Of a stretch of DNA of 64,000 bases, positions 47,277 to 58,613 are shown in pieces; positions within the stretch are counted from its first letter, which is position 1; each line of letters opens with the position of its first letter. Below the pieces are notes generated by a model that had not been told where the DNA came from, searched no databases, and saw nothing but the letters and a program-made list of their open reading frames with translations. Source of the DNA: Porphyridium purpureum (lineage: Eukaryota > Rhodophyta > Bangiophyceae > Porphyridiales > Porphyridiaceae); contig VRMN01000001.1 in the NCBI GenBank assembly GCA_008690995.1, positions 2,418,001-2,482,000 of the forward strand, written 5' to 3'. Position numbers and translations under genes: made by a program.

Positions 47277-48005
47277 ATGATCCAAATCGAGCAGCGGAAT
47301 CGCGGGGGTGAATCGATGCAGACCGCGTTTGCCTCTTCGTGCGCTGGGGTGCGCCTTGCTTGTCTGCGTCAGGGTGCGCATTCTGTACGCGTCGTACCAT
47401 TGGGGCGCGCTCAGCGCGTGACCACACGCCTCGCAGCTCGAACGGCTGTGACGCTAGTCGGCAGCCGCGGCTTTGTGCGCGCCCGACCGGGTATGAAGAA
47501 CTTGAAGCAGCTCTTCATGAATCAGTCATCGACAAGTTCGGCGGGAGACAGTGCGCTCCCGGCAATGCTGCCCAAGGACGTCAAGGACATGACGGAGCAG
47601 GACTGGAAGAGCGTCCTGACCAAGCAGGAATACGCCGTGCTCAGGGAGAAGGGTACCGAGCGACCGGGCACGGGAGAGTACAACAAGTTCTACCCGACTG
47701 AGGGACACTATGTGTGTGCTGCGTGTAGCGCGCCGCTGTATTCGGCGCAGGCCAAGTTTGACTCTGGCTGCGGATGGCCCGCGTACGACAAATGCTACGT
47801 GGGTGCCGTCAAGACCGAGGTTGATACTTCGATGGGTATGCGCCGCGTGGAGATCATGTGCAACACGTGCGGTGGACACCTGGGTCATGTGTTTGAGAAC
47901 GAAGGCTTCACCAAGACCAATGAGCGCCACTGCGTCAACTCGGTTTCGGTGAAATACGTCAAGGCGAAACCTGAAGGCGATCTGGCGGAAAGCAAAGTAG
48001 TTTGA
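47277..48005 (+). CDS. msrB: Peptide-methionine (R)-S-oxide reductase MsrB, organelle-targeted
   Basis: Reduces methionine-R-sulfoxide in proteins, using thioredoxin. It has 242 residues; a second Met at residue 14 may be the true start of the leader (MQTAFASSCAGVRLACLRQG), which is Arg/Ala/Ser-rich and suits plastid or mitochondrial import. The MsrB domain spans about 105-230: FYPTEGHYVCAAC, FDSGCGWPAY, MCNTCGGHLGHVF and ERHCVNSVSVKY. Zinc is held by C147, C150, C195 and C198. The catalytic cysteine is C219 and the likely resolving cysteine is C165. All key residues are present. Confidence 0.95.
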   Translation: MIQIEQRNRGGESMQTAFASSCAGVRLACLRQGAHSVRVVPLGRAQRVTTRLAARTAVTLVGSRGFVRARPGMKNLKQLFMNQSSTSSAGDSALPAMLPKDVKDMTEQDWKSVLTKQEYAVLREKGTERPGTGEYNKFYPTEGHYVCAACSAPLYSAQAKFDSGCGWPAYDKCYVGAVKTEVDTSMGMRRVEIMCNTCGGHLGHVFENEGFTKTNERHCVNSVSVKYVKAKPEGDLAESKVV

Positions 48006-48667
48006 AAACGATTGGGTAAAGCTCAGCTGGAGCAAATCTCTTCTTCGCTCGCTCTCACGGGACGTTTTACTGCTGGACTTAGTAAACTCAGCACGGGGAC
48101 TACACATGGCACCACTGACGATTTCGCTTCATACAAAAGAAGCCTATACACGACTGACTAGACTGATTGTTTGACCAGCTCAGTGTCTGGCTGGTCCACA
48201 AAATGATTCGGAATAACCTACTCTCAGGCGCCGAATCTACACCACATACACACACAAAAATACACGACGAAATGTGCTCCGAGCGAGACCTGCGCAAGCG
48301 CACGCAGCTAGGGACTCTCACTCTCACGCCATTCCCACTGACTTCGCTTCAAACTGGAAGCGATACACCAAAACTACAATTAGACTATTATCTCCTAAAG
48401 TGGCGCACACAAAATGAATGCAAGCACTCGCATTCAACGATCAAACAGCCCCCTCTCAATAATGCGATACAATGTCGCGACCGAACGCATCAGATTACAC
48501 GCCCGCACACGCACACGCACACACACACACACACATGCGCATATCCATATTGCAACACAGTACGCGATGACGATGTCACGAGACCCTTTCCACACACATG
48601 GTAGCCAACCTGCAGCTTCCTCGACGGACCAAGACGCCACGATGAAAGAAAAGAATGCCACATGCTG
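48006..48667. other. Convergent spacer with CA microsatellite
   Basis: 660 bp between the 3' ends of the MsrB and MYB genes. It includes a run of ca/cg dinucleotides at about 48505-48554 and a shorter acacac run at about 48241-48258. No gene. Confidence 0.45.
48505..48554 (+). repeat. CA-rich microsatellite
   Basis: An imperfect (ca)n run interrupted by cg steps, directly visible in the sequence. Confidence 0.8.
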
Positions 48668-49378
48668 TCATACAAAGCGAGGCGTCACGAAGCCTTCGTC
48701 ATACAGTTTCTTGATGGTGCTGTTGAACCGGTTCTTTACCGAGTTGTCTGTCCTTCCATTCAACAGCTTCGCGATCTCGCTCCAGCGATTGCCCAACCTC
48801 GAATGTGCGTCCATAATAATCATATCTTCCTCCTCGGTCCATGGCGCCTTGGCGAGACTTGGCGACAGCTGGTTGAGCCAGCGCTCGCGCGACTGCTTAC
48901 CTGTGCGGCCCGGAATTTGCGCGGCCACCAGGCTCCAGCGCCGCGGCCCCATTTTAGCAACCAATGAGCGCAGAAGCTCATCTTCCTCTGGCCGCCACGG
49001 GCCCTTGATTTTCTTTCCTTGTGTTGGAGTGCGAGCATCGCCTAGCGCGACAACGCTTTCGCTTGCGGTCGCGCTACTCGACCCACTCACGGTTTCCACG
49101 GCGGACTGCGCCGGTCCATCTGGGCTTGTCGCTTCCAAGTGACTTCCGTGGGCACCCGCGTGGGGTGCCGAGATGTGTTTCATCAAGCCTCGCAGCCGGC
49201 ACACGTCCTCGTGGCTCATCTGCTCGCCCTTCGAGGACGCCACGGCGTACGTACCATTCTGTCCTTCGTCGGCGGCGACCTGAGTCACGGCCGAGGACGT
49301 GCCCGTGCCGCCGACCCGCCGCGAGGCGGGGCAACCCTCCACGATCGACGCCGGGCGGAGGTGCATGGCCCGGCTCAT
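48668..49378 (-). CDS. R2R3-MYB transcription factor
   Basis: A DNA-binding transcription factor of 236 residues from the ATG at 49378; the frame opens further up only from GTG. The N-terminal 120 residues are Ser/Ala-rich. Two MYB repeats lie at the C-terminal end. R2 (about 124-172) is [16 protein letters not shown] with tryptophans W128, W148 and W167. R3 (about 175-225) is [22 protein letters not shown] followed by [11 protein letters not shown], the recognition helix typical of c-Myb and plant R2R3 proteins. The protein ends 16 residues after R3, so any activation domain must be N-terminal, the reverse of most plant R2R3-MYBs. Confidence 0.9.
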   Translation of the reverse strand: MSRAMHLRPASIVEGCPASRRVGGTGTSSAVTQVAADEGQNGTYAVASSKGEQMSHEDVCRLRGLMKHISAPHAGAHGSHLEATSPDGPAQSAVETVSGSSSATASESVVALGDARTPTQGKKIKGPWRPEEDELLRSLVAKMGPRRWSLVAAQIPGRTGKQSRERWLNQLSPSLAKAPWTEEEDMIIMDAHSRLGNRWSEIAKLLNGRTDNSVKNRFNSTIKKLYDEGFVTPRFV

Positions 49379-50636
49379 GCGCGCCCAGCACGGCGCACAG
49401 CAGGTCCAGCCCGCCGGCGCGCTCCTCCCCACCACCACTCATGTCCCGCCCGCCGCGCGCGTCCTCACAGCATATGCCCCCCAATCCCAGCGCGCGCTTC
49501 TTCTGTCCCTAACCTCCACCCGTCCTCCTTCTCTCCCGTGCTCTCTTCCAGTCTGTCTTCCACCGGAATTCCGCGCGCCCGCCGTGTCCACCACCACCAC
49601 CACGACCATCTCTGTATCAGCTCGTCCCCAATTCCACATGTCTCGCGCAACCACCATCAGCACACATACAGGCTTCTAACCACGACCATCCACATCCACT
49701 CTCTCTACCAAATTTCAACCATCCATAACATAAAAACACCCGAAAAATGGTTCGCCTGCGTCTAATCGTCGCCCCGCCCCTTCCTTTCGAGTCAGCAACA
49801 CCCAAAAACACCCAAAAACTAAAGACATCATGCACGCTTGACACGCCCCCTTCCCGTCTGAACAGCTCGAGTTCCATTAGTAGTAGTAGTAGTAGTAGTG
49901 TGATGTGGACACAGCACCACAAGGACTTGCGTCGCAACCACGTCAAGGGAGAAGCGACGGGGAAGAAGAAAAGGGACGCACGGTACACGGACGTTCATAC
50001 CAGAGCGCGGCGCGTTACATAGCAAACGCGATCTCGGGGGTACGGCGCGCTGTACCTGATCGAGATCGACGCACGCGCCGCGCGCGCACGCGCGTGGAAG
50101 CTGCGCGAAGCGTCACGTCCGCGCGCCCGCGCGTGCAGGCGCACGTGTGTTCGGTGGGTACAGTTGGCGCGTCGTCAAAAAAGGAGTACAGTGCGTACAG
50201 TTCACGCGGGTGGTATCGAACGCCGCGCCGGTTTTGAAATCGGGGCGGTGTGGGAAGAGGCCATGTGGTGGGCAAACGGTGGGAGGGGAGTGTGGAACGG
50301 AACGGGAAGAGCGGGTTTCGAAGCGCATGCACCTGCGGTGGTGTAACGCACGGGCGCGTGAAATCATGGCGTGCTGCGCGGCGCGGCGTCTGTTCGATTT
50401 CAGCGCCGGCGCGGCGCGTGCTCGTGCGAATGGTGACGAACGTGGCTTCTGATTCGCGCGATGGCAGAACTCAGGCCCGCGGGCTCTGCAACAGGCCAGC
50501 CGCCTGGACATCACGCGTCTGGTGCGTCCTTTCATATGCTGGCGCAGAAACGTACACTCACGCCTGTCATGATTTCAACGTATCACTTGCTGTGTGACGC
50601 CGAACATCCAGGACACGTGCGCCCCCGTGCAACGAG
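49379..50636. promoter_or_regulatory. Divergent spacer between MYB and the 50899 gene
   Basis: About 1.26 kb, C/T-rich near the MYB start, with seven tag triplets at 49878-49899 and a CG-rich stretch at about 50065-50150. No supported gene. Confidence 0.35.
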
Positions 50637-50644
50637 TATATAAG
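50637..50644 (+). promoter_or_regulatory. TATA box of the 50899 gene
   Basis: TATATAAG, 262 bp upstream of the ATG at 50899. Confidence 0.45.
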
Positions 50645-50898
50645 CTCACTGGGCTCGCGCCTGAAGTGGAGACTGAATCGGGATGATGGCCGGGAGCAGC
50701 GAGTGCAGTGCACGTGCGAGTGTGTAAAGAGCCGAGCCGACTTGAGCGTGATCCGACGAGGCTAGCAGAGTTGTTATTGCTGAAGGCGCCTTCGTTTCCA
50801 CGCATTGACGGATCAAGGCGAGAAACACTTCGCAGCGCTTGAGGGTTTCCAGCTCTGCCCGTGCTGCTGAAAAAACGTAAACGGACACGGGCAAGCGT

Positions 50899-52959
50899 AT
50901 GGCTACCTCATTCGAAACCGGGGATGCCGTGATGGCTAACATGGGTGGAGAATACCACGTCGACTCGTACGATGCGTTCATGTTTGTGCGTGACGCTGCA
51001 CCAGCTGCACCGCTTATGCGTAAGCGCTCGTCTGGATGGAAGGGATTGCGCTCAAAGGATGAGCCAATGCACGCACCACATATGTCGTCACCGCCGCCGC
51101 CGCCGCCGCCGCAAGCGCAGCAGCATCGTCAGCAGCACATGAGTCCTGTTGGTACGGGCCTTCCACCTGTTGGGCCAAGTCAGAATCACCGCCGTGGGTC
51201 GAGCAAGATCGGCGAAACGCTGCACAATTTCGCGGCAGTGTTCTCCCCTGGAATTTCGCCGATAAAGCCGAAGCGCCAGTCCGTGAGCGGTGTTTCGAAG
51301 GACGCGGCGCATACCGCAATGCAGGAAATGAAAGCGCGCGAAAAGCTCAAGCACGCCGTGCCTCCATCTCCGTCAGATGCTCCCGTCAGCTTTCGGGAGA
51401 TGCTGATTTTCCAGTGGCTCAAGGAGAACGGTATAGAACCGTCGGACTTGAATCGGCTCATGAAGTTGAAGGAGGTCAATGCCTCAGTGGCCGGCCACAT
51501 CGAAGGTACGGATGCCCAGAGTCACGTACCCGTGCCATCAGGTCGGACGTCTTCTTCAACCGCCGAAGCTTCGTCTGCCGCACCAGTGCTGGACGAGATG
51601 GACCAGGAGGTATTTGCCAAACTGTTTACTGTCATGGCCCGCGTCTGTGAGAAAGACGCTGACAAGTCAAAAGGAGCTGCGTCTGCTCCGGCTCCTACTC
51701 ATGCTAACAAGACCCTTGCTGCTTCCGATGTGCGTCAGCCAAGACAGAGTGAAATGGTTGAGAATGCGCAGGACGACGAAGAAGATATTCAAACATATCA
51801 TGACCAGGATAGTTTGCTGCTCAAGCCCAACAAGCGCATGACTCGGAAAAATGGGCTCAAGAATCTGAACATTTACGGTAGTAACGGTGATGGCGATGAC
51901 GCATCGTCGCCTGATCTCGTCATGAAAGTGGTGAATACTGATCGCACCTCGGCCGCCCAGAAGGATAGAGGTCTTTGCAAGGAACCACAAGAGCCATTAG
52001 TGACTGAGATTGCCGAAGATGATGGAGACGTCGCGTCATTCTCCGCCGTGTCAGTAGTCGACTTTGAGCCTGGGCCAGATGCAACGTTCGAAGATGCCTG
52101 CTCGACCGCAACGGTCTTACGCATGTCACCGTACGATCCGGTCAAGTTCCCGAGCGTGCGACGCGCCGATGACGACGACGACGACAGCGATATTGTGAGT
52201 GTGGACTCTTTTGTGACGTGTGATGAGGTGATTACGGCGCTGAGTATGGCCTTCCCGAGATTGAACTGCTACCTAAAGTCCACAGTGCAGGCCGGGCGGA
52301 TCTCGGCAGCAGCAGCAGCCACTCTCGGCTCTAAGTTTGGTACCGAGAGCTTTCTACAGAAGCAGAACGCTCGGCGTGGTCTTCTCGACTATCGCGTGGG
52401 CGGTGCTGACCGGCGGCTTGACTTTGGCGCTGCGGTGCGCGAGGAGAAAAGCGCATTCGCGCGAACGAACAAGCAGCATCCTCGCGTCTGTGATGACTTT
52501 GACAACAGGCACGCCTTTTGGGACTCGGACGAAACGGAAAGTTTCCCGAGTCTTGCTGATGCGACAAAGAAAGAGCATCAAGTACAGGTTAGCGACAATG
52601 CGGTGTTGCCTGCAGGAGCGGCCGGTCAAGCAACAGGAATTTCCATCATCCCGGGTCCGCTGGCGATCCACGTGAACAGGAGGCAGCCGGAACTTGCAGG
52701 CAAGGAGGGAGAAAATGACAGTGATTGTCTTGAAGACGAGACCGCAGCCAGCGACGCCGAGGGTCGCATTGAGGAATCTGGTCATGGTGCACCCGAGCGT
52801 GACAGTGGGAATACGCATGTTCAGTATTTGCAGGCCGCCGTCGAGGAATATGGAAAGTTGATGCATGCGGCAGTGTCCAACTTGGATTTTGAGTCTGCCG
52901 CGACGTATCGAGATCTCATGCACCAGACAATGGAGGTGCTCGAACGCCACGGCGCGTAA
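50899..52959 (+). CDS. Unknown 686-residue protein with C-terminal UVR-like helices
   Basis: No family is recognised for the bulk of the protein. Seen in order: a short hydrophobic patch YDAFMFVRDAAPAAPLM (about 25-41), a basic SSGWKGLRSK, a polyproline run at about 65-71, and a conserved-looking segment PVSFREMLIFQWLKENGIEP near 160-180. An acidic DDDDDD run comes next, then VTCDEVITALSMAFPRLNCYLKSTVQ near 440-465. The last 45 residues (EYGKLMHAAVSNLDFESAATYRD) match a UVR helical hairpin, a protein-contact motif also seen in the gene at 14036. Long Ser/Asp/Glu stretches suggest mostly disordered structure. A scaffold role is possible but unproven. Confidence 0.82.
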   Translation: MATSFETGDAVMANMGGEYHVDSYDAFMFVRDAAPAAPLMRKRSSGWKGLRSKDEPMHAPHMSSPPPPPPPQAQQHRQQHMSPVGTGLPPVGPSQNHRRGSSKIGETLHNFAAVFSPGISPIKPKRQSVSGVSKDAAHTAMQEMKAREKLKHAVPPSPSDAPVSFREMLIFQWLKENGIEPSDLNRLMKLKEVNASVAGHIEGTDAQSHVPVPSGRTSSSTAEASSAAPVLDEMDQEVFAKLFTVMARVCEKDADKSKGAASAPAPTHANKTLAASDVRQPRQSEMVENAQDDEEDIQTYHDQDSLLLKPNKRMTRKNGLKNLNIYGSNGDGDDASSPDLVMKVVNTDRTSAAQKDRGLCKEPQEPLVTEIAEDDGDVASFSAVSVVDFEPGPDATFEDACSTATVLRMSPYDPVKFPSVRRADDDDDDSDIVSVDSFVTCDEVITALSMAFPRLNCYLKSTVQAGRISAAAAATLGSKFGTESFLQKQNARRGLLDYRVGGADRRLDFGAAVREEKSAFARTNKQHPRVCDDFDNRHAFWDSDETESFPSLADATKKEHQVQVSDNAVLPAGAAGQATGISIIPGPLAIHVNRRQPELAGKEGENDSDCLEDETAASDAEGRIEESGHGAPERDSGNTHVQYLQAAVEEYGKLMHAAVSNLDFESAATYRDLMHQTMEVLERHGA

Positions 52960-53104
52960 AGTATGACCCTCTTGTGTGAGTCAATGTGATTTTAATGACA
53001 GTAATTATCCCCTGGTAAGTCTACACAAACCAACCTCAGTAGTATCATTAAACAAACTGTGTTCTCCAGACCCCATCACTTACGGGCAAGCTGGCATTGA
53101 TGCG

Positions 53105-54619
53105 CTAGCTCGACGTGCTCGTTGTGGTTATTTTGGTCGTTGTGTCAGCTTGTTGATTGGACACCATCGTATTCTTCTTGGTTTGTTGCATTGTGAACCT
53201 GCGTGCCGTGCCAAAGGTGGTGCCTATCATTTGGTCTCTTGGAGACATTGGCGGTAAAGCCGGGGTGCCGGTGGCGTTTTGCAAGGCGATGAGCTGCACG
53301 CGTGCTTCCGCCACTTCTGTCTTCCTACTGGTAAGAATGTCTGGTCGCGGTGAAAATTTGCGCTCCCACGGCCCTCCAAGACTGCTTATCTCGCGAATCT
53401 GTGACTCGCGCACTTTCCGCTTGGCCACTTGACCTGCCCAAATTTCTGACAGCTCTGGCACTGCCACAAGGTCACAGCTGGACTGGCGCGTCATGCACGA
53501 TGACCTGCTGCTTGCGCGCGACGACGCGACAGAGATGGGGCAGTTCATGCCCATGTTCAAGTTCTGAGGCTGGATTCCGGGCACCATGTACTTGTCACCA
53601 CACTTTTTTAGACGTCGACGCCACTGCTCGCACTTGTTCGGCTCCCGGGCGGGTACGCGGTAGGTTCCTTTACCTCAAGCCCATTGATATAGGCGCATGT
53701 TCCCCAACCTTTGAGCAATGCATCAAAGCGTTGCGAGCAGCATGTGCGCAATATCGGGTGAAATTCACCGCCTTGCAAACTGCAAAGGCAGCATCCGACT
53801 CGGATTGTTTGTCACATCATTTCCAAAGCGGCCAGCTGTGGCCGTGAGCGTGGTGTCGTGCTCACTGTGCGTTGATCGCCGAATCTCGGCGACCTAAGCG
53901 CGGAATAGCCACTCCGCCGAGCACGTGCTTCGCAGAATGCAAGTTGCTGATCCTGCTGATTCTGCTGTTCCTGCTGTTCCTGGTGTTCCTGGTGTTCCTG
54001 GTGTTCCTGGTGTTCCTGGTGTTCCTGGTGTTCCTGGTGTTCCTGGTGTTCCTGGTGTTCCTGCTGTTCCTGGTGTTCCTGCTGCTGCGGCGGCTGCGGC
54101 TGTTGCGGCTGTTGCAGCGATTGTGGCTGCTGATGCGGCACGATGTCTCGCAGGATCGAACTCCGGCCTTCTACCTGAAAACAAAGAAATCGTGCACCCA
54201 CCACCGCACTGTACTTTTGTGGAGGTACAGCGGCGACCGTAACGTGTACACCCGCGTGCGCGTTATCCGGATTTGTTGACAGAAGGCTTGTCGAGGTACC
54301 CGCGTTTCCGCTTGCGCTCCGCATGCGCCATCGTATCCAGGCCGTCCACGTCGCAGTAAGGGTCGCACGCAGCCGCCACGCACGACACTGAGGACGTGAT
54401 GCTTGAGCTGGGTAACACCAGGTTTGTGGACGCGCCCACTGCGGCCGCATCGATGCCCGTATCGCTTGCCGCAGAAGGCGCGCTGGCATCCTGAAACAGT
54501 CCTGGAGGGTCGCTGACCAGCAGTCCAAAGCTCCCAGTGCTTCTGCGCGGCGTCGGGGCGTGCTCCTTGTGGAAGCACGTGCGCGGCACAAAGGTGCGCG
54601 ACCTTGACTGCCTCTCCAT
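53105..54619 (-). CDS. Probable multi-exon gene with an HQE-repeat, unknown function
   Basis: Three minus-strand open segments read like exons of one gene. Segment A (54619 to about 54280) starts at an [16 protein letters not shown] ... [11 protein letters not shown] ... [17 protein letters not shown] strong acceptor tttctttgttttcag ends near 54178 and opens segment B ([18 protein letters not shown], then about 12 HQE/QQE triplets, to about 53860). Segment C (about 53673 to the stop at 53105) reads [18 protein letters not shown] ... [14 protein letters not shown] ... [14 protein letters not shown] donor gtcaac after DKPS joins A to B in phase but is weak; the B-to-C junction is unresolved. 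The reported span is the outer limit, not a continuous frame. Product unknown. Confidence 0.4.
53946..54080 (+). repeat. 9-bp minisatellite, about 15 units
   Basis: Tandem units of gtgttcctg, with ctgttcctg or ctgattctg variants at the edges. A 9-bp period preserves all six frames and contains no stop: minus strand HQE, PGT or TRN; plus strand VPG, FLV or SWC. It lies in segment B of the gene at 53105-54619 and is flanked at 54081-54120 by ctg/cgg triplets. Confidence 0.85.
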
Positions 54620-55742
54620 CTCTGTTCTCTCACGTCTCTGTGCGGAACGTTCTGCCGGCTTGTTCGTCTCTCTTCTCGGCTAGCTTGCTGTCGCCGTCCT
54701 CCCCCATCCTCTGTTCGGAGCATAGGTTATGACCATTACGCTGCGCCCGCTCGCGTACTAGATTTATACAGTCTGTCCTTGTGCGGTCGATCTCTACCTG
54801 CGACAATGCGCCAAGACGGACATCCTGCACAACCCTGACCTTTCTGTATCACGTGCGATCCTCTTGTTTGCACACTTCCATGTAAGTGCGGCACCGCCAT
54901 GTGGTCGCAGGACTGCCACACAATTCTGTCGCACCGAGCACACTTTGCGCGGCACAGCAATGTGCTGCGCGACCAGGACGCGTGCCAACAAGCCGTTCGC
55001 TGGCTATTCCTCATGCTCAACGGCTCCAAAAAGACACTTCCTCGCAAAGCAGTGCCATTCGTGAGGGTCAAAAGCTGGCCGTCAGGGTCATCGTTGACAC
55101 TTTCGTGTTACATTCTCGTTCCTCGATGCCCCGCAACGATCCATGGGAAAATTTTCCGCATAAATCATGACAACTGATGGGCGGAATTTCCACTGTCACT
55201 GGCTCGTCATCGGATTTATTACTATGCTGGCTTGCTGTGGTCTCTGGCACATGGACTTTCATACACGCACCCGTGCGCCGAATCGATCTTTACTCAGATG
55301 CTTAATTCTGTGGTCGAGTTCGGTGTGCTACGAGAATATGGCAAGCGCCACACACGGCACATGACGCATGGCACAGGCTTTACAGACTCACCATGACGCT
55401 GTCTACCCATCCGTCGTTGTCGGTGCGCTTCAGCTGCGTGAAAGCGTCATTCGATGACAGGCCATGCGTCCGATCATGCATCGTCTTTCCTGGACTGGCC
55501 TTGTCTGTGCCACGCGGGTTCTTCGCCCCGTCCTTCGTACCTTGACACGAGCAGGACATGTGGGGCACAGTCCAATGATTTTGGCGACGGCTGCAAGGTC
55601 CTCTCCACACATACAAGGTCGAGTCGTGAAGGAGCTAGACGTTTTGAGACTCATACGGGCCAGTCTTGCAATTCAAGGGGATAGACTTCATTTAAATTGA
55701 GCTCTCTTATCAACGACGCGGCCATTTCTATTCGATTCGCGC
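54620..55742. other. ORF-poor region between MERQ cassette copies 1 and 2
   Basis: About 1.1 kb; only short, overlapping frames. Nothing recognised. Confidence 0.3.
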
Positions 55743-56123
55743 TCAGTCGAGGCGGTGAAAGTCTTGGTACAGCCCCTGCTCCGCTCGCGCGTGCTTTCCC
55801 CGCCGCGTTGCGCACGTGACGAAACCCCTCCAGTCATGCAGGGTGAACAGTAGACTACATGTAGTCTCCAAGAAAGCCACGACTCTTTGTATTCTTGACG
55901 CTTGCGTACTCATCAACGTGTGCACTTGAAACTGTGTGGCACCCAAGGGGTCGGGGCAGATCGCATTGACTCTGAATGGGACCTTCAGCAAGTCGTGGGA
56001 AAAGATTGGCGCACCAGCCGGCGGAGTATCCGGTGTATCGGTGCGGCCATGCGGTGAGGGTGCGTGTTCCCTTTCGCGTTTCCTGCGCGGCACAAACGTG
56101 CGCGACCTTGACTGCCTCTCCAT
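55743..56123 (-). pseudogene. Second copy of the MERQ cassette, probably a truncated paralogue
   Basis: An ATG frame of 126 codons whose first 13 residues ([13 protein letters not shown]) equal those of the gene starting at 54619. About 48 bp around the start are almost identical in DNA. The next 20 residues (REHAPSPHGRTD) are recognisably related; after about residue 50 the sequence is no longer protein-like. It is either a short lineage-specific protein or a duplicated first exon that has decayed. Confidence 0.4.
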
Positions 56124-58517
56124 CTCTGTTCTTTCTCGCTCCTGATGATTTGGATATTGTTTCCTTCTTTGTTTGTGTCCATTTCGCCGCGGCCTCTTGC
56201 TCGTAGAGACCGGAGGGCGCGGAACGCCAACCCTTATATGGTCGGAGCCGCTACATGTGAGCTGACCTTTCCTTGTAGGCATGCCCGCCTCTTGCGTGAA
56301 ACCGATATACAGAAGAGATGTGAAACCTTTGCAATCCTTACGTGTGCGGGTTCGTCCGACTGACAACGAAAGCCACAAGATGTGCCAGTGTCCCTCACAT
56401 TTGAAACACGAAAACAATGCCGCACCGCCTTCACGCCGCTCGATGCTGAGGATTCTCCGGCGCTCCATGAGAAAACCGATGTACACACGTTCGAAGTATC
56501 GTTGATTCTGCTACTGTAAAGAAAGGTCACGCGCTGAGCGAGAGGTGCCAGCCCGCTCAAAACGTGCAAGCTCGTCGGCACGCCTCGCGAACAAGTGCCA
56601 ACAGAGCGACATCGAATGACTCACTTGTGCGACGACTTTCTACCACGCTGAGCGCAAAGCACCTTCGTTGGTGGCATGTTATCGTGCGTTAGCTCTGATG
56701 GCGGTCTCGTGCACCCTGGTTGACAATAAGTTGACAGCAACGACGGCAAGTGCAACTTGTGGCAACCGCAGATGACGCATCAGAGCAATGTAGCCCTACG
56801 AGGTCCAAGTCAAGCGACACTTGTGCACGCCGTTCTCTGGCAAGCAGGATGTGGGCGTCGGATTGTCCGTCTCTGATATAACATTGCTGCGTTGATAGTT
56901 CTCGCAGAGAAGTCCTAACGCAGCGATGCCTCGTGACTTACCAGCGTAACCGAATCCGGGCAGTTCCGCAATAATGCACATGTTGGCGGACGCTGGTTGA
57001 GATTTCTGGCGAAAAAAGGTCACTTAAAGTGGAATATCCAGCTTCACACTTCGAATACATCTGGCAGACAGGGGGTCTACAGAGCTGTGGTTCAAAGAGA
57101 ATTTATCAAAATGGATTGATCCAACAAGGCCACGCGACTCGCTGAGGCAACGTGACGCTGTGGCAATGTGACTAGACGACACACCAATCAATAAAGTGGG
57201 GCGAACAGGCTAGTATCTACTTGTGCTCGATGGCGCGGTCGTCGAGCATTCGACACGACACATCTGGACAGAAAAGCAGGCGTGGAGAGAGCGCATCGAG
57301 GTGGCCGTCCAAATCGGCTGGGAGGACGGGAGACAGATGGAGTCCATGGTTCAAGACTAGAAGTGGAAATGAGAAGACACTGTTTCAGCAGGTTATCTAT
57401 CTCGGCGCAAGATGAACGACTCTGCTTGCTCTCTGGTGACGGCGCCAAAGATACGATCGTGGACCGATGCCAAGGCCGAAACCGTTTGTCTTCTGCTGAC
57501 CACGGTGAAGTCAGCCGTGGAGTATAATTTAGATCTTTGTACGGCCTAAATTTGGTGATCACGAGAACAACTAGCAGCGCACAAGCCCCTCAAGTGCTGC
57601 TCGTCCGCGACCGGAGCCTCGCACTTTGGAGCTAACCCCCGCCTTGCCGTCGACCTTGGCGCGCAGCAGTTTCACAGAAAGATATCTTGGCGTTCGCGCG
57701 GTCGTGTATCGCTTCTTTATGGTATTCTGTAACACCAGTCAGGTCGTTCCGGTTGCCGTCTTTCGATGCGCAAACGGTGAGATACGAATAACTATCGCCT
57801 CTCTTTCTCAATGTCCAGCAGCGAGTCCAGATTCTTGGAGCTTCCAAGCAACCTCTCGGTATGGCATGGATGCATGTCCGAATTTGCTCAAAACGAACCA
57901 AGCCTGGGTACGGTATGCAGACCATGCACACGTGCTCGCGGCCACCCATGAGCTTCATGCATTTTTTGGCGTCCAAGAAGAGCACGATGCGCCGCCCGTA
58001 CCGTCGTCGAGACGGCGCTGCTTGCAAATTGAGCGGATCGAAGCTTGCGCTTGGGACGAGGTCGGGGCGCAAAGCGGATTGACATCATGCAGCTGTAATA
58101 CAGCGCGCTCTGTACGTGCACAAACAGGAGTGAAAGCCCGCTCGGCATCACCCTAATTTTGCATATGAGTTCGGAGGAACAATGTCCGTCTGGCTACGGC
58201 TTGCTTCGGCCGTGAGCCGAATGCGGCTGGAAAGGAAAGAGATCTCGTGGTCGTGAGTTGAGCGGACGAAACAAACCTCTCGTCCGAGCTCCATGTTCAC
58301 AGTCATGCTTTCTCTGGGGCTTTTGTTGCGCGGTACGATCCACTACAGTCTTGCCACAGATCGAATTGGGCAAGCTCCTCATGCAGGCGACCGAAAAACT
58401 AGCGGACGGGTCCTCTTTGAAGCGGCATGTCTTCTGAACCAAGAATTCCACTCGCAAAGTCTTTGCCCGTCAATGTTTGCGGGTCCAAAGATTTACGTCT
58501 ATCGATGAGCATGGGAG
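56124..58517. other. ORF-poor accessory region
   Basis: About 2.4 kb between MERQ copies 2 and 3. A 146-codon minus-strand frame (57632-58072) contains protein-like text (RRIVLFLDAKKCMKLMGG) but no recognised family and is not called. Confidence 0.3.
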
Positions 58518-58613
58518 TCAGCGCTTTCGTACTCCGGTGCGGTGCGACGGCGCATTCTCCTTGTCGAAGCGTTCCCGTGGCAGAAATGTCCGCAAGTTTG
58601 GAATTCTTTCCAT
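58518..58613 (-). pseudogene. Third, diverged copy of the MERQ cassette
   Basis: A 31-codon ATG frame MERIPNLRTFLPRERF, then DKENAPSHRTG, collinear with [16 protein letters not shown], then [13 protein letters not shown], of the 54619 gene. The start context agagATGGa is shared. It stops soon after, or an intron begins at the gtacga that follows. Too short to be called independently; found by comparing the three sites. DKENAP has the form of an APC/C KEN-box, which may be chance. Confidence 0.4.

Noticed and set aside
53946-54080. Regular repeats considered as a CRISPR array
   Set aside because: Nine-bp head-to-tail units without spacers in a eukaryotic context: a minisatellite.
57632-58072. 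146-codon minus-strand frame with some protein-like text
   Set aside because: No recognisable motif and no start context; possibly a decayed gene, but not supportable.
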